Of a DNA stretch of 64,000 bases, positions 44,866 through 55,900 are shown piece after piece; the first letter of the stretch is position 1, and the number at the start of each line of letters is the position of its first letter. Source of the DNA: Ichthyenterobacterium magnum (GTDB lineage Bacteria > Bacteroidota > Bacteroidia > Flavobacteriales > Flavobacteriaceae); the NCBI RefSeq assembly GCF_003610635.1, contig NZ_RAQJ01000005.1, positions 114,416 to 178,415 of the forward strand, given 5' to 3'. Below the pieces are notes generated by a model that was given only the letters and a program-made list of their open reading frames with translations, did not search any database and had not been told where the DNA came from. A program made the position numbers and the translations under genes.

Positions 44866-45570
44866 GTGAATAAAACTGTAAACGTTAGAGATTTAGGGCT
44901 TAAAGACTATAAAGATACTTGGGATTATCAAGAGCAAGTCTTTAAAAGTATTGTAGACACTAAAATCAAGAATAGGAGAGAAGATGCTAATTTAGATACG
45001 TCTAATTATTTTTTCTTTGTTGAACATCCACACGTCTATACTTTAGGTAAAAGTGGCGATATGTCTAATTTATTGCTTAATGAAGACCAGCTGACTCAAA
45101 AAGGAGCAACATTTTATAAAGTTAATAGAGGTGGAGATATCACTTATCACGGACCAGGACAAATTGTAGGCTATCCAATATTAGATTTAGATAATTTTTT
45201 TACAGACATTCATAAGTACCTTCGTTTATTAGAAGAAATGATTATTCTCACTTTAGCCGAGTATGGTTTAAAAACGGAGCGTAGCTCAGGAGAAACAGGT
45301 GTTTGGTTAGATGTAGGCACACCATTTGCACGTAAGATTTGTGCAATGGGCGTTAGAGCAAGTCGTTGGGTCACTATGCATGGATTTGCACTTAATGTAA
45401 ATGCAGATTTAGGATATTTTGATAACATGATTCCTTGTGGTATACGCGGTAAAGCTGTAACATCTCTAAACGTAGAATTAGGAATAGATAAGGTAGACGA
45501 AGCCGAAGTAAAGTCTAAATTGCTCAAGCATTTTAAAGTGCTTTTTGAAGCAGAACTAAGTAAGTCTTAG
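44866..45570 (+). CDS. lipB: Octanoyltransferase (lipoyl(octanoyl) transferase)
   Basis: The 234-residue protein begins at GTG. It has the family signature RGGDITYHGPGQIVGYP (residues 88-104), the catalytic lysine K157 in RKICAMGVRASRW and the catalytic cysteine C191 in MIPCGIRGKAVTSL. It moves octanoyl groups from ACP to lipoyl domains, the first step of lipoate formation, and so would serve the E2 protein encoded in the first block. It ends one base before the stop of the convergent aspartic protease gene. Confidence 0.95.
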   Translation: MNKTVNVRDLGLKDYKDTWDYQEQVFKSIVDTKIKNRREDANLDTSNYFFFVEHPHVYTLGKSGDMSNLLLNEDQLTQKGATFYKVNRGGDITYHGPGQIVGYPILDLDNFFTDIHKYLRLLEEMIILTLAEYGLKTERSSGETGVWLDVGTPFARKICAMGVRASRWVTMHGFALNVNADLGYFDNMIPCGIRGKAVTSLNVELGIDKVDEAEVKSKLLKHFKVLFEAELSKS

Positions 45571-46755
45571 TTACTGCTTTTCTAGTACTAGTGTTTTCTT
45601 TTCGCCTGATGCTTTTAAAAGTACAAGGTTTAAAGTATTTTGGGATTTAAAAATTGATGGTCTATTTATTAAATGACAAAGATTTGTGTCTGTATAATCA
45701 ACGCCATTAATTTCAATAATTTGGTCGCCATAACTCATATCTTTTTTTAGTTCTTCGTCCCAAACAATACCTACGGCAAGCTTATTATCGATTAAGGTAG
45801 GATTAAATCCATATTGTTTTTCTTGTAAATCTACTGCTTTATAAAAAGGCTCGTAAAAAAAACGCTTATTCTTAAAATCTATAGTCATGTTTCCGTGGTT
45901 TAAAAGCTCGGTTCCAATTCTTGAATTTTTAGAATTTGTAGTTTCTACTGTAGCATTTTTAAATAAAAAGTTATTAATAGTTACCTCAGGAATTTTAACT
46001 CTATGGTATTTGCTTTTTTCTTCAGATCCAAAGAGTCCAGTTCCCATGCTTCCTTGGCCTTCTGTACTCTCACTAATTACATTTTTGGTTTTAAAGATAT
46101 TAAAATTTGTATTAGATAAGTCGTAAAAACCTTTCATTCCGGTGTCAATTAAAACATGCTCTTTTGCATTTTTTTTGCCATCAATATGTATCCAAATAAA
46201 AGGCTTGCCTTGATTGCCAATAAGGGTAAGTTTACTCGAATGTTTCTTGTTTAATTCTAGCTTTCTTTTACTGTTAGTTAACTTTATTATTTTTTGTTTT
46301 GGTAGGATTTGAAGTATAGAATTACGAAGCATATTACTACCAATAAAACCATCAATTTTAAAGCAATCAAAAACAATATTTGGTGCGTTTTTATTTACTA
46401 GAGTAGGCGTATTTTTAAAAGAAACACCACCAATTTTTAATAGAGGAAGTTCAACCAGGTCAAGCTTTTGTTTTTTGCCATTTGCATCACCAACATTTAT
46501 TGAAGTTTTGCGTTTTGTTTTAATGGTTTCTCGCAGTTGACCAGAAATAATATTAGGCGCTCCAGTATCTAATAAAAAACGATAGGTTTTGTTTTCAATT
46601 TCTACAGGAATAATAATTTTATCGTTTACATATTCGTAAGCAATTTCGGTATAATAATTTTTATCTGAAGTGCCTTTACTTAGTTTTTGACTAAAACCTG
46701 TTACTGAAGAAAAAAGGAAAGTTATGAGGATTAAAAGCCTATATGAATTATTCAT
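45571..46755 (-). CDS. Exported retropepsin-like aspartic protease with PDZ domain
   Basis: The 394-residue protein has a signal peptide (ending SVTGFSQK). The aspartic protease fold shows two DTG motifs: D63 in FLLDTGAPN and D204 in VLIDTGMKG. Both halves of the active site are therefore in one chain. Residues 330-394 look like a PDZ domain (GDQIIEINGVDYTD). This domain order is common in flavobacterial periplasmic proteases. It probably cleaves or monitors envelope proteins; the substrate is unknown. Confidence 0.85.
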   Translation of the reverse strand: MNNSYRLLILITFLFSSVTGFSQKLSKGTSDKNYYTEIAYEYVNDKIIIPVEIENKTYRFLLDTGAPNIISGQLRETIKTKRKTSINVGDANGKKQKLDLVELPLLKIGGVSFKNTPTLVNKNAPNIVFDCFKIDGFIGSNMLRNSILQILPKQKIIKLTNSKRKLELNKKHSSKLTLIGNQGKPFIWIHIDGKKNAKEHVLIDTGMKGFYDLSNTNFNIFKTKNVISESTEGQGSMGTGLFGSEEKSKYHRVKIPEVTINNFLFKNATVETTNSKNSRIGTELLNHGNMTIDFKNKRFFYEPFYKAVDLQEKQYGFNPTLIDNKLAVGIVWDEELKKDMSYGDQIIEINGVDYTDTNLCHLINRPSIFKSQNTLNLVLLKASGEKKTLVLEKQ

Positions 46756-46808
46756 TGTATAGTAATTTTACACAAGCTAAATTCGACTATTTATTTGATA
46801 AACTCAAA

Positions 46809-47858
46809 TTAGCCTTCTTCATTAAAAAATACTTTGTAGTAATGCATTTTCTTTTCTTCGTCGTAACCACGTTCTAGATACTCAGCAGAAGCATCTGGCG
46901 CATCAACATCTAGTTTTATTTGAATGTTTGTATCTAGTTTTATTTCGGTTTTAATTTTTTGTTTTTGCTTTTTTAATACTAATTCTGATACATCAAATTG
47001 GTTTCTAATAACGATGTTGTGGTCATTCTCGTAGGTTTTTTTATAGTCTTCAAATAATTGTATGGTATCTTCTTTCTCAAAGATTTCTTCCTTAAAGGTT
47101 TCTACATTTACAATTTCATTTTCTTTAAAAAAGTCTACAGTTTTAGCTAAGAAATTGCTTTGCTCTTGACCACCAAATTGCGGTTGCATTACTTCTTTTG
47201 AGAACTCTCTGCACATCTCAATATAGTTCTTGGTATGTTGGTTTGAGTCGTCTGGATATTTTACATTTAAAAAGCTTTTAATCCAATATTGTGCATCATA
47301 GTTATTATGGTCTACACTCAATACAATTTTACCTTCGCCATCTGCCGCATTTAAAATTAGACAGCCTTTATCTACCTTTTTTGTAGCTATTCCTTTTTGT
47401 GTAATAATATCGTAACTATTGTTTTCTAAATAGGTTTGAAAAAAATGTGATTTATTTTCAATTTTAAAAATCCCAATAGCATCTGTAGAATAGTCTTCGT
47501 ATTGTATATCATGAAATATGCAGATAATAACATCGCCTGTTTTTATTTGAGCCGAATTTGATTGTTCAAATAAGTGATTCACGATGTGTTTTGAAATGTC
47601 TACAAATTGAGAGTCATCATCGAGTAATTGAGTTGCGTAACTGTTAATTTCGTTGAGTTCTATATTTGCATGATGATTAAATCTATAGTTTTCGGCAACG
47701 CTACCAAATGGTCTAAGCAAATATGGTAGCATGAGATCATAACTAGCTTCATCAAAGTCTAAAGCTTGCTCAGAAAAAGCGTTTTTAGTGCTATTAAATT
47801 TGTTTCCTACTTTATGTAATATGCATTTAGAAATGGATGCTTTTGTACGTTTAATCAT
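46809..47858 (-). CDS. Nucleoid-associated protein (NdpA/YejK family)
   Basis: I start at MIKRTKASISKCILHKVGNK because the family begins there; seven upstream residues are dropped. The 349-residue protein has the family's KCILHKVGN start and a C-terminal region rich in basic and acidic strands (KIKTEIKLDTNIQIKLDVD). Family members bind DNA in the nucleoid, with little known of their role in Bacteroidota. It lies alone between the aspartic protease and the OmpA-like gene. Confidence 0.85.
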   Translation of the reverse strand: MIKRTKASISKCILHKVGNKFNSTKNAFSEQALDFDEASYDLMLPYLLRPFGSVAENYRFNHHANIELNEINSYATQLLDDDSQFVDISKHIVNHLFEQSNSAQIKTGDVIICIFHDIQYEDYSTDAIGIFKIENKSHFFQTYLENNSYDIITQKGIATKKVDKGCLILNAADGEGKIVLSVDHNNYDAQYWIKSFLNVKYPDDSNQHTKNYIEMCREFSKEVMQPQFGGQEQSNFLAKTVDFFKENEIVNVETFKEEIFEKEDTIQLFEDYKKTYENDHNIVIRNQFDVSELVLKKQKQKIKTEIKLDTNIQIKLDVDAPDASAEYLERGYDEEKKMHYYKVFFNEEG

Positions 47859-47908
47859 GCTATAAATTTTGAGATGCAATACTACTGAAATTTTTAATGA
47901 AGCGTAAA

Positions 47909-47934
47909 CAAAAACGCCAAAGAAAACTTTGGCG
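47909..47934 (-). terminator. Terminator after the OmpA-like gene
   Basis: CGCCAAAG at 47915-47922 pairs with CTTTGGCG at 47927-47934, with a T-run on the minus strand. A second outer pairing (TGAAGCG with CGCTTCA) is also possible. It follows the 47972 stop. Confidence 0.78.
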
Positions 47935-47971
47935 CTTCATAAAAGACTGAGGACTTTCGATTTGGTTATCG

Positions 47972-49513
47972 TTATATTTTAATAAACTCTACGCGTCTGT
48001 TTTGCGCTTTGCCATTAGATGTTGCATTGTCACCAACAGGAACGCTTTCTCCTTTTCCATCGGTTTGTAATCTGTCACCAGAAATTTTATAAACATTAAT
48101 TAAGGCTTGCTTAACAGCTTCGGCTCTTGATTTTGAAAGTTTCATATTAGCATCATCAGAACCATCTGAATCTGTATGACCAACTATGTTAAGCTTTATG
48201 TTTTCATCTTGCATTAACACTTGAGAAATCTGGCGAATAATACCATAAGATTGTGGTTTAATGTTTGCTGAGCCAGAATCAAATAAAATACCGTTGGTTG
48301 AGATTCTACCGTCAGTAATTAATTTGCGTCTTAAGTCTAAACCACCTTCAGCTATTTTAAGGTTACGTATAAAAATGCGGTCTTTACCATCTTTAAGTCC
48401 ATAGAGATTAAATTTAAGATGTGTTATAGCTTTATTTGGAGCTATTAGTTGCGGAATGTCGATATACTTGGTTTGATTTACCCAAAGCCTAAAACGACGC
48501 TTATTGACAGCAATAGAAATATGTGGTTTGTTAATAACATCATTTCTAATATCTGATTGTAGTTGACTATTAATTATAACTGCTCCATTAACTTTGTTTG
48601 AGATGCCAATAGCAAAGGCACCATACTGCCCAAATGGTAAAGAAGCGGTTGCAGAATTTGCTCCAGCTCTAAAAGTGTCGTTCTCATCTAATACAATATT
48701 TAATCTTGCAGTAGATGATGTTTTTTTATCGAGCCCAGAAGTAAGTATATCAAACTCTATTGTATAGTCTTCAGGTAAGGCTTCAGCTAAAAGAGGAATA
48801 TATTGAATGTTATAACCAGCTTTCATTTCAAACCATTTGCCATCAACTGTATTCATTTTTACAACTTCACCAGCACCATTGGTATTCCATTTACTTGGGA
48901 AATCACCAATAAAATCTTGAGAGAAATCATCAAAATATAGTAGTTTGTCTCCAGGAACAAAATCAAATTTGCTATAAACTTCTAAATCATCAGAAACGTT
49001 AGAGTCTTCAACTTCATTAGCCTGATTGTTGTCGTCATTGCCTGATGAAGAACTATCTGTACTTTCAGAAGAGTCTGATTCATCTTCTTTGTCTTTATCG
49101 TGCTCACGTTGACCAAGTAGTAACTCTTTTGCAGTTTTAATACTGTATTTAAGTGCTTTTTTTGCTTTGTTAATTTGTAGTGTTGCTTTGCCTTGTTTTA
49201 AAATGCTTACGCCTTCTAAATCTGCAAGAATATCTGGAGCACTTTCACTTATAATGGTTAGCTCATCAAGCACGTCTTCAAGCACATCTATGTCTTCGTC
49301 GTCTAAAGGTGTTCCTGCTGCTGCATAACCATCATATTTATATACTTTGTCATATAAATCAAAAGATTCTCGAACAAAATTATCGACGCTAGAAATCCCA
49401 ACGGTGCTTTTTGGTCTTTTAATTTTTTTAGTTTGAGCTTGGGTTTTTGTTGAAGTTAGAATAAAAAAGGAGCAAAATAGTAGGAGTAGCGTATTGCTTT
49501 TAGATAATTTCAT
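47972..49513 (-). CDS. OmpA-family protein with N-terminal extension
   Basis: The 513-residue protein has a signal peptide (ending STKTQAQT). A helical region (residues 30-150) and a strongly acidic Ser/Asp/Glu linker (about 148-172) precede a beta-rich domain (185-390) with KFDFVPGDKLLYFDDFSQDF. Residues 395-513 are the OmpA-like peptidoglycan-binding domain (LFDSGSANIKPQ, NIVGHTDSDGSD, KSRAEAVKQAL, NRRVEF). It should sit at the outer membrane and tie it to the wall. The middle domain is unfamiliar. Confidence 0.85.
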   Translation of the reverse strand: MKLSKSNTLLLLFCSFFILTSTKTQAQTKKIKRPKSTVGISSVDNFVRESFDLYDKVYKYDGYAAAGTPLDDEDIDVLEDVLDELTIISESAPDILADLEGVSILKQGKATLQINKAKKALKYSIKTAKELLLGQREHDKDKEDESDSSESTDSSSSGNDDNNQANEVEDSNVSDDLEVYSKFDFVPGDKLLYFDDFSQDFIGDFPSKWNTNGAGEVVKMNTVDGKWFEMKAGYNIQYIPLLAEALPEDYTIEFDILTSGLDKKTSSTARLNIVLDENDTFRAGANSATASLPFGQYGAFAIGISNKVNGAVIINSQLQSDIRNDVINKPHISIAVNKRRFRLWVNQTKYIDIPQLIAPNKAITHLKFNLYGLKDGKDRIFIRNLKIAEGGLDLRRKLITDGRISTNGILFDSGSANIKPQSYGIIRQISQVLMQDENIKLNIVGHTDSDGSDDANMKLSKSRAEAVKQALINVYKISGDRLQTDGKGESVPVGDNATSNGKAQNRRVEFIKI

Positions 49514-49644
49514 TTTAATGTAAAGTGTTGATTAATAGCATTCTTAAATATAAGAATTTGTATTGAGTTAAAAAAAACATTTGTATAACTAGTTGCTCTT
49601 TTTGTGTAAATAGAAACAAAAAGTAAACATCTTTAAATCAACCT

Positions 49645-52077
49645 TTAATTAATTTGATAGATTATAATAGTATTAGAATCACCTTTGGTTACGAGTTCTA
49701 AACTTTGATCTCTGTCTATATTGTTGAGATCAATTGAAGAATTACCATAAATTGGAAAGTTTGCAATGGGTTTAGCTTGGCTATCAAAAAGGTGTATTTT
49801 TTTAGATTGTAAATCTGTTGTAGACACATAGATTTTATCATTAAGATAAAATATTTTGGGTGCTGTGTAGTCGCCAAAATCTAGTTCAATTGTTTTAGAC
49901 CGTATTGAAAGTTTATTGTCTGAAAGCGAAGCGAGTGTTTTGCTCGTTGTGCTAATATTGTGCTTGTCGTTTAGGTATAAATTGGACTTGCTAACCTGAC
50001 CTTTTTGATTTACCTGTATAAGGTTGCCTTTAGTATCTGTAGTTGTAAATCTATTTTTATATAAATAGATGTCATTACCTGAAAAATTAATAGCCTCTTT
50101 TACATTAACTCGTGTTTTACCAATACGATCTAAAATTTCAAGTTTAGTGCCTTGAGTAAAAACGATAAAGTCTTTTTTGCCTATTCTAAAATGTTTTGGT
50201 TGGGATGTGATAGTGTTAGCTGCTTTTTTATATGTAAAACCTTTTACGATTTTTCCTTTACTATCATACATTAGTAGCGATTTGCCTTGTGTTACTAACA
50301 AACGATATTTTTTCTTTTTGTCATAATCAAAAACAGAAAGTGGCTGTGTAATAGCATCATTAAATTTTAGAGGAAAAGGCGTAACATCTTTACCGTTTCT
50401 ATCTAAAATGTACACGCGTTTAGGCGTTGCGAATGCAAGTTGTAGTCTCCCATTTTTATAAAAATCGACCTGCTCAATGTCTCCTAATATTTTTCCGTTT
50501 AATTTCTTTTTCCAAAACACTTTTCCTTGGTTAGAAATAAGATATAAGTTATTGTTTATGTCTTGAACAGCAATATCTTTTTGTTTTGTTTTATGGTTAG
50601 TTAAAAACTGAGGTTCTAATAGATCATTATCAAGAGAGATATTTAATTCTTCAGAAACAGTATTGGTAGAAGCTCTTTTTTTATGTTTTTTTATAATACC
50701 GTTTATATGTGCAAAATCTGTATCATAAATAAATTGTAGTGCCGAAGCATTATAACCTTTTAAGTTAAAGGAAATGTTTTCAGAGAAATTTGTATTGAAT
50801 ATAGTGTTTAAACTAGATGCATTATAATATGTAAATAATGATGACTCATCACTTAAATTGAGCATCATGTTTTTAAAAGCATTGCTTTCTGATAATGTAG
50901 TATTGTTTTGAGTATTAGAAATGATGTCTTTTAACAACTCTAAATCATTTGAAAAAATTAAGTAGTCATTAATGGCAATAAAGTTGGATGCTTGGTCGAA
51001 ACTTATTAAAGGATAAAATGTTTCTTTAAATATTGTAGGATTATCAAAACTATAAATTGATACGTCTCTGTAAGTTTCTATACTGTTTTGTGAGTTGATG
51101 GCATCTTGCGTAGATGTTAAGTCGATAGAGTTTAAGAAAATGGCTTTTTTATTATTTTTATAAATAAGTCCAACTTCATTAATATTGTCAAAAATGTTTG
51201 TGACTGTTGCAATCGAATCTTCTTTTTTAAACTGTAATAACTGCTCATTAAAAGTTTTAAAATTATTAAATGTAAAACTCAATAAGTAATCAGTGTCTGG
51301 AGGACTCACTTTGCTTATTTGATTTTCTTGAGGTATTGTTTGTTTAAAAACATTAATTAAGCTTTTAGTAGAATCTGTAGCTTTGGTAATTCCGTTTAAT
51401 AAAACCGCATCTTGAGCAATATTTGCATCCAATAAAATATAATTAGAAAATGTAGTGCTATTTAAATTAGTATTTTTAAAAAACGATGGGTTGGTATTAG
51501 CTTCATTTAAATTAAGCAGAACAGAAACTGAACTGCTTGTGTTTGCAGTGTTGTAAATTTTCTCTAATTCTTTTGGCTTTTCTTTTTTGTTGAAAGCATT
51601 TTCAACAAAAGCAAGACGATTAGAAACAAAAAACACACTATCAATAATACTAGAGTATAGTGTTTGATTGTTTATTGATATTTTATTGATAGATTTTTTT
51701 TTAGTAGAAAAAGATTCAACACTTATATTAGATATAGAGTCTAAATTAAAAACACTTTTATGATATTTTGTGATTAAGCTAAATTCTAAGCTGTCATTTT
51801 TATCTTCAGAAAGACAAATTAAAACATCATTGGTTGTACTAATATATTTTGTGTAATCTAATTGTTGCTTTAAATTATCAATTTTAGCATATTTAGAAAT
51901 AGAACTAATTAAACTATTGTCTTCTATACTCGACAATACGTCAGGATATGAATTTGATTTAAGTATTACTGAAGTGTTTTCAGGAATGAAGTTAAAAATA
52001 TTTGATGCTTCACTTTTGTTTTTCTCACAACTTGTAATTAAAATAAGTGAAATTAGTATAAATAGGATTTGCTTCAT
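49645..52077 (-). CDS. Large lipoprotein with C-terminal propeller-like region, unknown
   Basis: The 810-residue protein has a lipoprotein signal (LILITSCEKN). The first 500 residues alternate strands and helices (FNFIPENTSVILKSN, LDYTKYIST) without a known motif. The last 300 (EPQFLTNHKTKQKDIAVQDI, LYLISNQGKVFWKKKLNGKI, RVYILDRNGKDVTPF, LLMYDSKGKIV) look like a beta-propeller built from PQQ-like or WD-type blades. It lies 26 bases after rnhB and shares its transcription direction. Confidence 0.7.
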   Translation of the reverse strand: MKQILFILISLILITSCEKNKSEASNIFNFIPENTSVILKSNSYPDVLSSIEDNSLISSISKYAKIDNLKQQLDYTKYISTTNDVLICLSEDKNDSLEFSLITKYHKSVFNLDSISNISVESFSTKKKSINKISINNQTLYSSIIDSVFFVSNRLAFVENAFNKKEKPKELEKIYNTANTSSSVSVLLNLNEANTNPSFFKNTNLNSTTFSNYILLDANIAQDAVLLNGITKATDSTKSLINVFKQTIPQENQISKVSPPDTDYLLSFTFNNFKTFNEQLLQFKKEDSIATVTNIFDNINEVGLIYKNNKKAIFLNSIDLTSTQDAINSQNSIETYRDVSIYSFDNPTIFKETFYPLISFDQASNFIAINDYLIFSNDLELLKDIISNTQNNTTLSESNAFKNMMLNLSDESSLFTYYNASSLNTIFNTNFSENISFNLKGYNASALQFIYDTDFAHINGIIKKHKKRASTNTVSEELNISLDNDLLEPQFLTNHKTKQKDIAVQDINNNLYLISNQGKVFWKKKLNGKILGDIEQVDFYKNGRLQLAFATPKRVYILDRNGKDVTPFPLKFNDAITQPLSVFDYDKKKKYRLLVTQGKSLLMYDSKGKIVKGFTYKKAANTITSQPKHFRIGKKDFIVFTQGTKLEILDRIGKTRVNVKEAINFSGNDIYLYKNRFTTTDTKGNLIQVNQKGQVSKSNLYLNDKHNISTTSKTLASLSDNKLSIRSKTIELDFGDYTAPKIFYLNDKIYVSTTDLQSKKIHLFDSQAKPIANFPIYGNSSIDLNNIDRDQSLELVTKGDSNTIIIYQIN

Positions 52078-52103
52078 TAAGAGGGTTTTTGCAAATGTAA
52101 AAA

Positions 52104-52706
52104 TTACAAGTCTAATTTAAACTGTTCGGGTAATAATCTAAAAGTTTTTCTGTGATATTTTGTTATTCCGTATTTTTTAATGGCTTCACGATGTTCTTTA
52201 GTTGGGTAGCCTTTGTTTTGTTTCCAATTATACATCGGGAATTCTTCATGAATTTTTTCCATATAAATATCACGTTGTGTTTTAGCTAAAATAGAAGCAG
52301 CGGCTATAGACAAATATTTACTATCGCCCTTAATTATTGTTTTATATGGGATATTATTTAAAGGCTTAAACTTGTTGCCATCAACAATAATGAATTCTGG
52401 AGTAAGATTTAATTGTTTAATAGATTTATGCATAGCTAAAATAGAAGCATTTAAAATATTTACAGTGTCAATTTCTTCAGGCCATATATGTGAAAAGGCA
52501 AAAGAGACAGCTTCAGATTCTATAATTGGTTTTAATAGGTTTCTTTTTTTTTCTGAAAGTAATTTAGAGTCATTTAGAATTGTGTTTTTAAATGATTTTG
52601 GTAAAATAACAGCAGCAGCAGTTACCGGACCAGCCAAACAACCTCTTCCAGCTTCGTCTGTACCACATTCTAAATTAAAAGTTGAAAAGTTTGATTTAAG
52701 GCTCAA
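52104..52706 (-). CDS. rnhB: Ribonuclease HII
   Basis: The 200-residue protein is a complete RNase HII. The metal-binding D17 and E18 are in [16 protein letters not shown]109 is in FIIVDGNKF and another aspartate follows in [17 protein letters not shown]. It cuts RNA embedded in DNA, including single ribonucleotides, before excision repair. The length and motifs are normal. The gene lies between the large lipoprotein and the SusC promoter region. Confidence 0.96.
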   Translation of the reverse strand: MSLKSNFSTFNLECGTDEAGRGCLAGPVTAAAVILPKSFKNTILNDSKLLSEKKRNLLKPIIESEAVSFAFSHIWPEEIDTVNILNASILAMHKSIKQLNLTPEFIIVDGNKFKPLNNIPYKTIIKGDSKYLSIAAASILAKTQRDIYMEKIHEEFPMYNWKQNKGYPTKEHREAIKKYGITKYHRKTFRLLPEQFKLDL

Positions 52707-52826
52707 AATGTTAAAATTTAAACAAAGTTAAAATTTTAACGCAACCATTTTAAGTTTTGAGCATCTATCTGTTAGTGCATTATAGTTTTTTTTGCTTTAA
52801 TCTTGTTCTGTTGTTGTACATGTCAT

Positions 52827-52857
52827 TTTGTTAACACTTTTTTAGTGATAATCTTTG
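52827..52857 (+). promoter_or_regulatory. Promoter for the SusC-SusD operon
   Basis: TTTG at 52827-52830, exactly 19 bases of spacer, then AATCTTTG at 52850-52857, one base off TAnnTTTG. The ATG is about 55 bases further on. Confidence 0.65.
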
Positions 52858-52912
52858 GTTATTTAAGATATTATTAAGAAGTTTGCGCTTGACTAACTCA
52901 AATAATTGTTTT

Positions 52913-55900
52913 ATGAAATTAAAATTAACAGGTTTAATGGCGCTATTTATGGTGTTAGTGATGCAATTTTCTTTTGCACAAGAGAAAACAATCACAGGAA
53001 CAGTTACATCCATTGGTGATGGTTTGCCCTTACCAGGAGTAAATGTAATTGTTAAAGGAACTTCAAGAGGAGTTCAAACAGATTTTGATGGAAATTATGC
53101 TATTAAAGCTAGTAATGGAGAGACGCTTGTTTTTTCTTTTATTGGTTTAAAAGATAATGAAATTAAGATAGGTTCAAGTAATATTATTAATGTTCAAATG
53201 CAAGAAGATATAGCTTCACTTGATGAAGTTGTGGTTGTTGCTTATGGAGACACGTCGTCTCTTAGAACCAGTCCAGCATCAATAGGTACCGTGAAGGCAG
53301 AAGTGCTTGAAGATAGGGCAAATGCATCAGCTATTCAAAACCTGCAAGGTCAAATAGCTGGTTTAAATATATCTACTGGTACAGGTCAGCCTGGAGCTGA
53401 TAGTACAATTATTTTAAGAGGACCAGGCTCGATTAATGGTAATATTGAGCCGCTTTTTGTTGTAGATGGTATTCCAGTTGATGAAGATAACTTTAGGAGT
53501 ATAAATCCAAATGATATTGAGACTTATTCAGTACTGAAGGATGCTGCTGCTGCTAATATTTATGGTAACAGAGCTGCGAATGGTGCTATTGTAATTACAA
53601 CTAAAAGAGGTAAGTATAATCAAGCTTTGAAGTTTAGATATAGCACTTCATATGGTTATAATGAGCTTCAAGACCAACCATTTGAGCTTATGAATTCAAG
53701 AGAAATACTTAATTGGCAAAGGTCAAATGGAGCTGGTTTAGGTTTTGGGATGACTGATTCTGAAATTGCAGCGATATCTAATCAGGTTAACACAAACTGG
53801 GCAGATGTTTTCTTTAGAAGAGGTACTACATTATCTCACGATTTGTCAATTTCTTCTGGAGGGGAAACTTCAAATAATTTCACTTCCTTACAATACTTTG
53901 AACAAGATGGTATATTTATTGGGTCAAAGTTTAAACGTTTTTCTGTGAGAAATAATTTTAGCGGAAGAAGTTCTGATGATAAATTTAGTTATAATTTGAA
54001 TCTTTCATTAGGTTTTTCTAAGACTGATGAAGTAGGTGATAGTGCTGGTAGTGGTTCTACTTTTTTCAACCCATTTAGTGCTGCACTACAAGGCTTGCCA
54101 TACTTGAGCCCTTATGATCCTGATGGTTCAATAACTACAGATGGAGGGATTTCTCCAGGTGATATTAATGCTATATTAGGTAGAGGTGCTTCGAATTTTC
54201 CTTATGTATTATTGAATAGTCTTTCATTGAATACTGATAGAGAAGAAGAAATTAAAATTTTAACATCCTTTAATGCTAATTGGAATTTTGCTAAGAATCT
54301 TACTGCTGGTATACAAGTAGGTATGGATTTATCTACAGAAAGTAGATTAGAAATTTTGCACCCAAATAGTATTCTTGGTCCATTTCAAGATCGTGTAGGT
54401 AATAATCCAGCGACTATATTTGGTGGTATTCAAGAAGAAACCTATACTAGAGACTTTAGATTTAATACAATATCGTCATTAAATTATTCTAATACATTTG
54501 CAGATAAGCATCAATTAGATGTTACTGCTTATTTCGAGTATTTAAAAGGTCATTTAGATGGTTTTGATTATGACCAATTTGGACTTGATCCGCGATTGAT
54601 AGGTGATGGTTCTGCGTTCGTTCCAGGTACAACTACAGAGGTTCTTGGGGGAGCTACCGTAAACCCATATATTGATACTCTTAATTCATTTACTACAACT
54701 GTAGGTAATATATCTGTTTTTGGAGCATTAGACTATGAGTATGATGGTAAATATGGTTTTTCTGCAGGTGTAAGAAGAGATAATTCATTTAGATTTATCG
54801 ATGATAATGCTTGGGGAACATTTTGGTCTATCGCTGGTCGTTGGAACATAGATCAAGAGGCATTTATGTCAGATTCAGCATTTGATTTATTAAAATTAAG
54901 AGCATCTCATGGTTTATCTGGTAATGATAGAATTAGAGGAGGTTATTATGGAGCTACTAATGAAACCAGAAATTTATATACAGCAGGTACTGGGTATAAT
55001 GGTACAGTTTCGACAGTGCCAGGACAAGTTGCAAATACTTCATTAAGATGGGAAGAAACAACTCAATCTAATATTGGTGTTGATTTTTCAGTTTTTAATA
55101 GAAAATTAAGTGGATCAATTGATGTATATGAAAAAACAACGGATGATTTATTTCAAAATAATAATATTTCATTACTGAATGCAACAGGTGGTACTATTGA
55201 GTCAAATCTAGGTACTATGGTTAATAAAGGAATTGAATTACAATTGCGATATAACATTTATGATGATAGTGATTGGAAAATTTCTGTAAATGCTAACGGT
55301 TCTTATAATAAAAATGAAATTGAGGCTTTACCGCCTTCTTCAAATGGTTTAGTTAATCTTGGAGGCTCAACAGCTTTGGGTGAAGGTGAGTCTTTAGGGT
55401 CATTCTACTTAGTTGAATATGCTGGAGTTAATCCTTCTAATGGTAATCCGTTGTTTGTTAAAGCAGATGGAACTTTAACTGAAACCTTATTAGATGCTGA
55501 TAGAGTGTTTTCTGATAGATCTATTTACCCTGTATGGCAAGGAGGTTTTGGTTCGGATATTAAGTACAAAGGTTTTGAGTTTACTACACAATGGTCTTTT
55601 GTTGCTGATGTTTACAGAAATAACTTAGATTTTGCAAGCCTGCAAGATGTTTCTGTAGGCTCTGTAGAAAATGGTAGAAATAGATCTGTGACTTTGTTTA
55701 ATGCGTGGCAAAATGTTGGAGATATTACTGAAGTGCCTCGGGTAGGTTCTTCATTAGGGGGTGTTGATTATATTAATCAAACTGATAGATATCTTGAGGA
55801 TGCTTCATTCTTAAGGCTAAGGAACGTAACTCTTGCCTATTCCCTTCCTGATAGTGTACTAGAACAACTACCTATTTCAGGAATGAGACTATATATACAA